A stretch of DNA of 64,000 bases. It comes from Numida meleagris (taxonomy: Eukaryota; Chordata; Aves; Galliformes; Numididae). The notes beneath the pieces are model-generated. The model did not search any database, was not told the origin of the DNA, and worked only from the letters and a program-made list of their open reading frames with translations. This document shows, piece after piece, positions 60,301 through 64,000 of this stretch. Within the stretch, counting starts at the first letter, position 1; every line of letters begins with the position of its first letter. Made by a program: the position numbers and the translations under genes. The stretch covers positions 20,241,975 to 20,305,974 of the forward strand of contig NC_034415.1 in NCBI RefSeq assembly GCF_002078875.1, in the 5' to 3' direction.

Positions 60301-62299
60301 TCTGTGAAGACCCTCCTGGATGACTTTGCTCCCATGGTGCCCCAGCTGTGCGAGATGCTGGGGCAGATGTACAGCACCATTCCCCAGGCCTCTGCCATCG
60401 ACCTGACACGGCAGGTAGGGACCACGTGGACATGGCTGGGGCTGCGGGTCCAGGGAAAGCTGGGAGGGTGCAGAACAGCTTCAGTCCTTCTCCATTGTCT
60501 CTTGCAGCTGGTTCACATCTTTGCTCATGAGCCTGCCCACTTCCCTCCCATCAAGGCCCTCTTCTTGCTTGTTACCTCAGTCACGCTGACCCTCTTCCAG
60601 CAAGGTATGTGTGATTAACTCCTTGTCGTGCTGGGGCTGTTGTCAGGCTGTTGCATGCATGGATTCTGGAGGCGTCTTTCCAGGAATGGCTGTTCTCACT
60701 TCTAGCTAAGCTAATGGGGCCATCTCTGTGTCTTGGAATCATCCTAGCCCCTGGAAGGTGGGTTCCTTCCCTGCAGGGCAGGGGAAGCAGGGATCCCCAG
60801 TGCGGGGCTCGCAGTGCAGGTGGCAGCCCCACTCCTGCACCAGGGTCAGGTGCTGTGTTCAAGGCTAGAGCAGGAGCCCAGGCCTGCTCGGCCACGTGCT
60901 CACCAGAAGTTCCTGGGGTTTGTCCATGGACCAGTGATGCTTATAGAGGCCAGGAGTCAAGGCCTTGCACAAGCAGAAAGCCATGTGGACGAACATCTAC
61001 AAAACCTTTTCAGTCCCTGCTGTGTCCAGCATTTTCACTCAGGGCAGGGCCTCGTGTCTGGCTCGCTGCCCGCATTACTTCCTTGCTACAAAAGGCAGAT
61101 GGGGTTAGGACAGGCCCCCCCACACCACAGCTCCAACCAGCCTCTTGGTGACGTGCCCCATGACAGGGATGAGTGCCCCTTGGAGCTGCTGGCTCAGGTC
61201 CTTTAACAACCCAGTTACGTGAGCTTCTCACATTATCAGCAGGTAACACGATGCCTTCCCCATCCCAGAGCTCTGAGCTCTCTAGAGAGGTGGGGAACAC
61301 TGGAGGCCCATGCTTCCTTGGCACACCACGCTCTCAGCACATCCTGCCTTACTCTGGTGTCACTTGGATGGTGACAAGCTAGCTGGGCTTACCCCAAGTT
61401 CAGGTCCCTGCTTCTGGGTGTGTGTTCGTGCAGGTCCTCCTGGCTTGCAGTTGGGCAGCAGCAAGCACATGGGCAGGAGGAAAGGTTGAGGAGGGCAGCC
61501 TGCTGTGTGCTCCAGGCTGCGCTCCCACCTCTGGGGTCCTCTCCATGCGGCAGGAGAGGGTGAGAGGCATGAGCCTGCAGAGGCTGAGACGTGTCCGTGC
61601 AGGGAGCCAGATGGCAAGGTAGGGTGAGTGGTGCTGGCATGGACACCTCTGGGCACTGGCTGGTCTCTGGGTGTGGGTCTCGAGGAGCATCGGGGAATGG
61701 GGTGGGAGAGTGGCTGTGCCAGGGGTTCCTGTGCAGCTGGTGCTGATGACGAGCATGTGCACGCCTGAGCCCGGCCGGGCCTGCCGAGCATTTGCTGAGG
61801 TGTTGTCGTTCACTTGCAGTTATCTTCCAGGACCAAACGGTGCTCTGAAGACACCCGCTCAGTCCCCACAATGCAAAAGCTCTAATTCTCCTTGTGGAGA
61901 TGGTGCCCAGCTAGCCCCTGCTCCTCCTCTTCCTCCCCAAGGACATGAAGATCTCCTCCTTGGCTCTGCAGCACCCAGGTGCTAGCTGGAGACCCTGGGG
62001 CTTCAGACCCTTTCCTTTGCAGTTTCTTTCTGTTCTTGGGTTCTCCAAGTTTCATGATTTTTTTGTATGTTTTGTTTCTTTAACTTGCTTCAAGCTGCTC
62101 ATGTTGCCCATCCCCTCTCCTACACACCCCTTCTCCCTTACACTCCTGTTTTCACTTGTAAATTCTTTCTGTATCACATAACTATATGATGTTGAGTTGC
62201 TGTTTGTATGATTTTTCTCTTAAGTTACATCTTTATTATATTTTAGGGCCCAGGGATCATCCTGATATTGTTGATTCATTTATGCAACTCCTGGCACAG
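45271..62299 (+). CDS. IPO13: Importin-13, residues 1-794 of about 960 (15 exons; 3' end outside window)
   Basis: Join 45271-45339, 50731-51467, 54953-55093, 55174-55315, 55433-55599, 55768-55888, 56612-56759, 56934-57115, 57952-57978, 58460-58594, 59151-59294, 59511-59591, 60277-60414, 60508-60604, 62247-62299. Importin-13 is a Ran-GTP-dependent karyopherin-beta. In mammals it imports cargoes such as UBC9 and the MAGOH/Y14 dimer and exports eIF1A. The 2382 coding bases match remembered human IPO13 nearly residue for residue, and every splice phase agrees. The importin-beta N-terminal domain (about residues 45-111, ALHIKISRYW) is in exon 2; the rest is HEAT-repeat solenoid. The N-terminus is a short proline-rich start (MERRAEAPPPPQ) with a good Kozak context (GCAGCCATGG). 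About 165-170 C-terminal residues lie beyond the window, judged from the human length. Transportin-3, the nearest relative, is much less similar. Confidence 0.97.
45340..50730 (+). other. IPO13: IPO13 intron 1 (5.4 kb)
   Basis: The first 400 bp remain CpG-rich. A TGAGTCA (AP-1/NRF2-type core) lies at 46664-46670. I see no CR1, RNA gene or additional exon. The 3' end is TCACTCTCTCTTCCAG before 50731. Confidence 0.8.
50731..51467 (+). CDS. IPO13: IPO13 exon 2 (737 nt)
   Basis: Residues 24-268 plus two bases of codon 269. It encodes the whole importin-beta N-terminal domain and the first HEAT repeats: ALHQLYYDPNIENKN, ALHIKISRYWNDIP and ISQPDAQ. Donor GTAAGG. This one exon holds about a quarter of the protein. 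Confidence 0.98.
51468..54952 (+). other. IPO13: IPO13 intron 2 (3.5 kb)
   Basis: GC-rich intron with no recognisable repeat, RNA gene or exon. The frames up to 252 codons (52387-53145) carry no domain that I recognise. Confidence 0.8.
54953..55093 (+). CDS. IPO13: IPO13 exon 3
   Basis: 141 nt. It completes Arg269? at the split codon and continues YVNTLLKLIPPVLGLQ to ALGENHS. The junction codon is split 2+1 on both sides. Confidence 0.97.
55174..55315 (+). CDS. IPO13: IPO13 exon 4
   Basis: 142 nt ending in phase 0. It encodes ALLDQVEHWQSFLALV and the run to TLTFWYTLQ. Donor GTCAGT is weaker than its neighbours. Confidence 0.97.
55433..55599 (+). CDS. IPO13: IPO13 exon 5
   Basis: 167 nt, DDILSFEPDKQAVYQQ to EEYGFWSSDEKEQFRIY. 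It ends with two bases of an Arg codon. Donor GTGCGG. Confidence 0.97.
55768..55888 (+). CDS. IPO13: IPO13 exon 6
   Basis: 121 nt. It finishes the split Arg codon and encodes VDISDTLMYVYEMLGAEL to LLTNTEQPSTWQ. The last segment is the most diverged part of the protein compared with the human one as I remember it. Confidence 0.96.
55889..56611 (+). other. IPO13: IPO13 intron 6 (0.7 kb)
   Basis: No repeat, RNA gene or exon recognised. It ends CCCTCACCCCAG. Confidence 0.85.
56612..56759 (+). CDS. IPO13: IPO13 exon 7
   Basis: 148 nt, phase 0 in and phase 1 out. It encodes HTEALLYGFQSIAETIDV to LADTVMFTI. Donor GTGAGG. Confidence 0.97.
56934..57115 (+). CDS. IPO13: IPO13 exon 8
   Basis: 182 nt, GALSEWLADHPVMINN to YAANIVAVSQ, ending in phase 0. 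Donor GTGAGA. Confidence 0.97.
57116..57951 (+). other. IPO13: IPO13 intron 8 (0.8 kb)
   Basis: No element recognised. It ends in a very long pyrimidine tract (CTTTCTTTCTCCTTTTCCCT) before TTTTGTAG, which fits the need to define the tiny exon that follows. Confidence 0.85.
57952..57978 (+). CDS. IPO13: IPO13 exon 9 (27-nt microexon)
   Basis: Nine codons, EVLMKQIHK, phase 0 on both sides. It matches the human segment between exons 8 and 10 in position and sequence, so it is real despite its size. Donor GTAAGA. Confidence 0.95.
57979..58459 (+). other. IPO13: IPO13 intron 9 (0.5 kb)
   Basis: No repeat, RNA gene or exon recognised. It ends TTTTTCTGACCCAG. Confidence 0.85.
58460..58594 (+). CDS. 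IPO13: IPO13 exon 10
   Basis: 135 nt, phase 0 on both sides. It encodes TSQCMWLMQALGFLLSAL to LEKLADET. Donor GTGAGT follows ACA, so Thr replaces the Ile that I recall at this junction in human. Confidence 0.96.
58595..59150 (+). other. IPO13: IPO13 intron 10 (0.56 kb)
   Basis: No repeat, RNA gene or exon recognised. It ends TTTTCTCTGGCAG. Confidence 0.85.
59151..59294 (+). CDS. IPO13: IPO13 exon 11
   Basis: 144 nt, PNPSNKLAIIHILGLL to VQQGPNP, phase 0 on both sides. It includes the acidic DISHHDDDHES loop. Confidence 0.97.
59511..59591 (+). CDS. IPO13: IPO13 exon 12
   Basis: 81 nt, VVVVLQQVFQLIQKVLS to NDAQVVE, phase 0. Donor GTAATC is non-consensus at +5 but is followed by intact coding in exon 13. 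Confidence 0.95.
59592..60276 (+). other. IPO13: IPO13 intron 12 (0.7 kb)
   Basis: The intron contains a CR1 tail at about 60045-60124. Otherwise nothing is recognised. It ends CTTCTCGTACCACAG. Confidence 0.85.
60045..60124 (+). mobile_element. CR1 LINE 3'-terminal fragment
   Basis: The fragment has AGGGGTTGAACCATATGACC, then GAGTTCCCTTCCAACCTCAA, then the tail TTTCTGTGATTCTGTCATCA. Only the last 80 bp of a CR1 remain. It is the only CR1 piece seen outside ST3GAL3. Confidence 0.85.
60277..60414 (+). CDS. IPO13: IPO13 exon 13
   Basis: 138 nt, SVCAIFEKSVKTLLDDF to PQASAIDLTRQ, phase 0. The first residue is Ser where I recall Ala in human. Donor GTAGGG. Confidence 0.97.
60508..60604 (+). CDS. 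IPO13: IPO13 exon 14
   Basis: 97 nt, LVHIFAHEPAHFPPIKA to VTLTLFQQ plus one base. Donor GTATGT. Confidence 0.97.
60605..62246 (+). other. IPO13: IPO13 intron 14 (1.6 kb)
   Basis: The left part is GC-rich. From about 62030 the sequence turns T-rich up to the acceptor ATATTTTAG at 62238-62246. No repeat, RNA gene or exon recognised. Confidence 0.8.
62247..62299 (+). CDS. IPO13: IPO13 exon 15 (last exon in window)
   Basis: 53 nt, completing Gly and reading PRDHPDIVDSFMQLLAQ in phase 0. Donor GTGTGT. The next human segment (ALKRKPD...) is not found in the remaining 1.7 kb. Confidence 0.95.
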
Positions 62300-64000
62300 G
62301 TGTGTTTTAGTTTCTTATTCATTCACTTTCTGTTCTCTCTCTTTCTCTTTTTAATTCAATTTAAACCTATTTTTAACTTTCTGTTGACAACGTTTTTTTT
62401 TTCCTTTTAGTTGAATATCGAGTTTCTCCATCTGTTTCCGTGGAAGTTGAAAACAAAACATTCTCCTTTAGTTCTGGGTTCGCACCATCCCCAGGGCACT
62501 GCCCTCCTCCGCAGGGCAGCTCCCAGCTGCCACCCCCTTGCCTGGCCTGGGGGCACAGCAGAAGCCAGCTCCAGGGGCTTTAGGCTGCTGCCACGGTCAT
62601 GCTTGAGGGACAGAAAATTAGAGCATTAAGGGGTTGTGGTCCTACTGATCTGCCTGCCCTGTGATGCACCCTGCAGAGCTGGGACAGGCGGACCTGGCCG
62701 GCTGTCCCTGCAGCCCTACTGAGCTTGGCACTGGGCTGTGTGGCCACCAGGTCCTGCTCTGGACCGTCTTGTCTGCTGGGGTGAGCAACTTGCTTGTGGT
62801 GGCACCAGGAGCCTGGGTGCTACCATGCCCTGGCAGCGTGTCGGGGTGGTGGCTGCAGCTCCTGTGCCACCGGTTTGATGGCGCGCAGCCACGGTTTGTG
62901 TCGGGGGGGAGCCGCTTGCCAGTCCCCTTTGGTGCAAGGGTGATGGCAAGGGGACAGTGTCTGTGGGGCTGTGGCTGTGCAACTGTGTTGGGGCTCTTCG
63001 TGAGGCCACAACCTGGAGTTCCTGGTGCAAAGTCCTGCTTGCTTGGCACAGCAGCGGTGGCACTTCTGACACTGCTGGCAGTGGGTAGACAGGGCCTGCA
63101 CTGTGCTGTGTGTGTGTATATACACCTGTCTGGAGTGTCAGGAGCCCAGTGTCTTCCAGAGCCTGACATCCTTGAGGTGATATTCCCCATAGGAGCTGCT
63201 GGTGGCAAAGAAGGAGCTGGCAAAGTCACTTTCTGCTTCGTTCCTGAAGTTTCTGTAGTGATCACACTTGACGGTGTAAAGCAGGATGAGAAAACTCCCT
63301 GAGATACTCAAACTGTGTCTGGCTGCTGTCCAAAACAGGGTGCTGGGCTGGTTCCAGCCTGTCTGGAGAGGAAGGCTGCTGGCCTGACTCCTCTGATGGC
63401 TGCTCGGCCATGTGCCCATCCTGTAGAATGGGGCGGGCCTGGGGCTGGTGAGGGGACTGCTCATCACCAACCCACCTGTGTCTATACATCGCACTTTGAA
63501 GTGCAGATCCTGTTTGTGAGTCTAATCTCACAAACCATGCCACAGCATTTTCTTCCCCACTTAATAGATGTAAAATAATTGAGATGATAGAAAGTGTTTG
63601 CAGATTTTGTGGATGCCAGTCTTGAGAGTTACAACCTTTTAACAAGTTTTTGGACATTATTTGAGGATCGGTGAATGGGAGGTGAGGTTTCTGAAGATGT
63701 CTTTCCCTGCTGCTCAGACAGGTAAGACCTCAGCTCGAGCACAATGCTTCTGTGGGTACAGACCAGAGAGCACAGGGAAAAGCATCCAGAAAGATCTGCA
63801 CGTGATGAGGAGGAAAACTTGAGTTGCATGAGTCTTCAGGTGTGTAAAACGTAATGCCACAGACATAGGTAAACAGCCCTTCTTTGTTCACTTTGAATGC
63901 AACAAACAGTGATGGGAGGAGGTCATGGAAAAGGATTCAGGTTAGGCAGTAGGAGGTGTAGCTATCAGCAAGGGGAAGCACTGACAGGTCATTTGGGGGG
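62300..64000 (+). other. IPO13: IPO13 intron 15, 5' part
   Basis: T-rich to about 62470, then mixed sequence. No further IPO13 exon, CR1 or RNA gene is recognised. The 213-codon frame at 62661-63302 shows no domain. A second acceptor-like CCTTTTAG lies at 62403-62410. Confidence 0.75.

Noticed and set aside
62300..64000. Search for the next IPO13 exon after 62299
   Set aside because: No segment reads as the expected continuation. The 62411 acceptor-like site leads into sequence unrelated to importin-13, so the exon is taken to be outside the window.
1..64000. CRISPR arrays, operons, tRNA or rRNA genes
   Set aside because: Nothing with regular spaced repeats, cloverleaf box A/B pairs or rRNA-like conserved blocks was seen. 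The sequence is clearly a vertebrate nuclear genome.

Overview
The window looks like a bird nuclear chromosome, probably galliform. It has spliced vertebrate genes with GT-AG introns, chicken-repeat-1 (CR1) LINE fragments as the only interspersed repeat family I recognise, short GC-rich intergenic regions, and one assembly gap of 347 N inside a CpG-rich promoter. Three protein genes lie head-to-tail on the + strand in the order ST3GAL3, ARTN, IPO13. As I recall it, this is also the order on human chromosome 1p34. I identified the genes by translating exons and comparing them with remembered mammalian proteins; no search was run.

Positions 1-36.4 kb hold the 3' half of ST3GAL3, a Golgi beta-galactoside alpha-2,3-sialyltransferase. 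Four coding exons (1-140, 17048-17194, 24402-24548, 35023-35112) encode the C-terminal 173 residues, including sialylmotif S, motif III and motif VS. They are separated by introns of 16.9, 7.2 and 10.5 kb. The introns carry two old CR1 reverse-transcriptase relics in opposite orientations (about 1.84-2.75 kb on the minus strand and 30.6-32.0 kb on the plus strand) and five shorter CR1 3'-end pieces. A sixth short piece lies in IPO13.

Positions 36.4-39.8 kb are GC-rich intergenic DNA with no gene I can support. A CpG island at about 39.8-42.5 kb, interrupted by the N gap, is the likely ARTN promoter. ARTN coding exons (43519-43584, 43684-43861, 43978-44411) encode a 225-residue precursor of artemin, a secreted GDNF-family neurotrophic factor. 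All seven family cysteines are present.

IPO13 starts at 45271, only about 200 bp past the ARTN poly(A) signal and inside a second CpG island. Fifteen coding exons to 62299 encode residues 1-794 of importin-13, a karyopherin-beta nuclear transport receptor. The remaining C-terminal part, about 165-170 residues judged from the human length, must lie beyond the window.

The three genes do not share a pathway; the grouping is conserved synteny. The points most worth following are the very tight ARTN-to-IPO13 junction with its CpG-island promoter, the incomplete ARTN promoter around the gap, the two opposed CR1 relics, and ST3GAL3 splicing across two frame-preserving 147-nt exons. I saw no previously undescribed system that I could defend.
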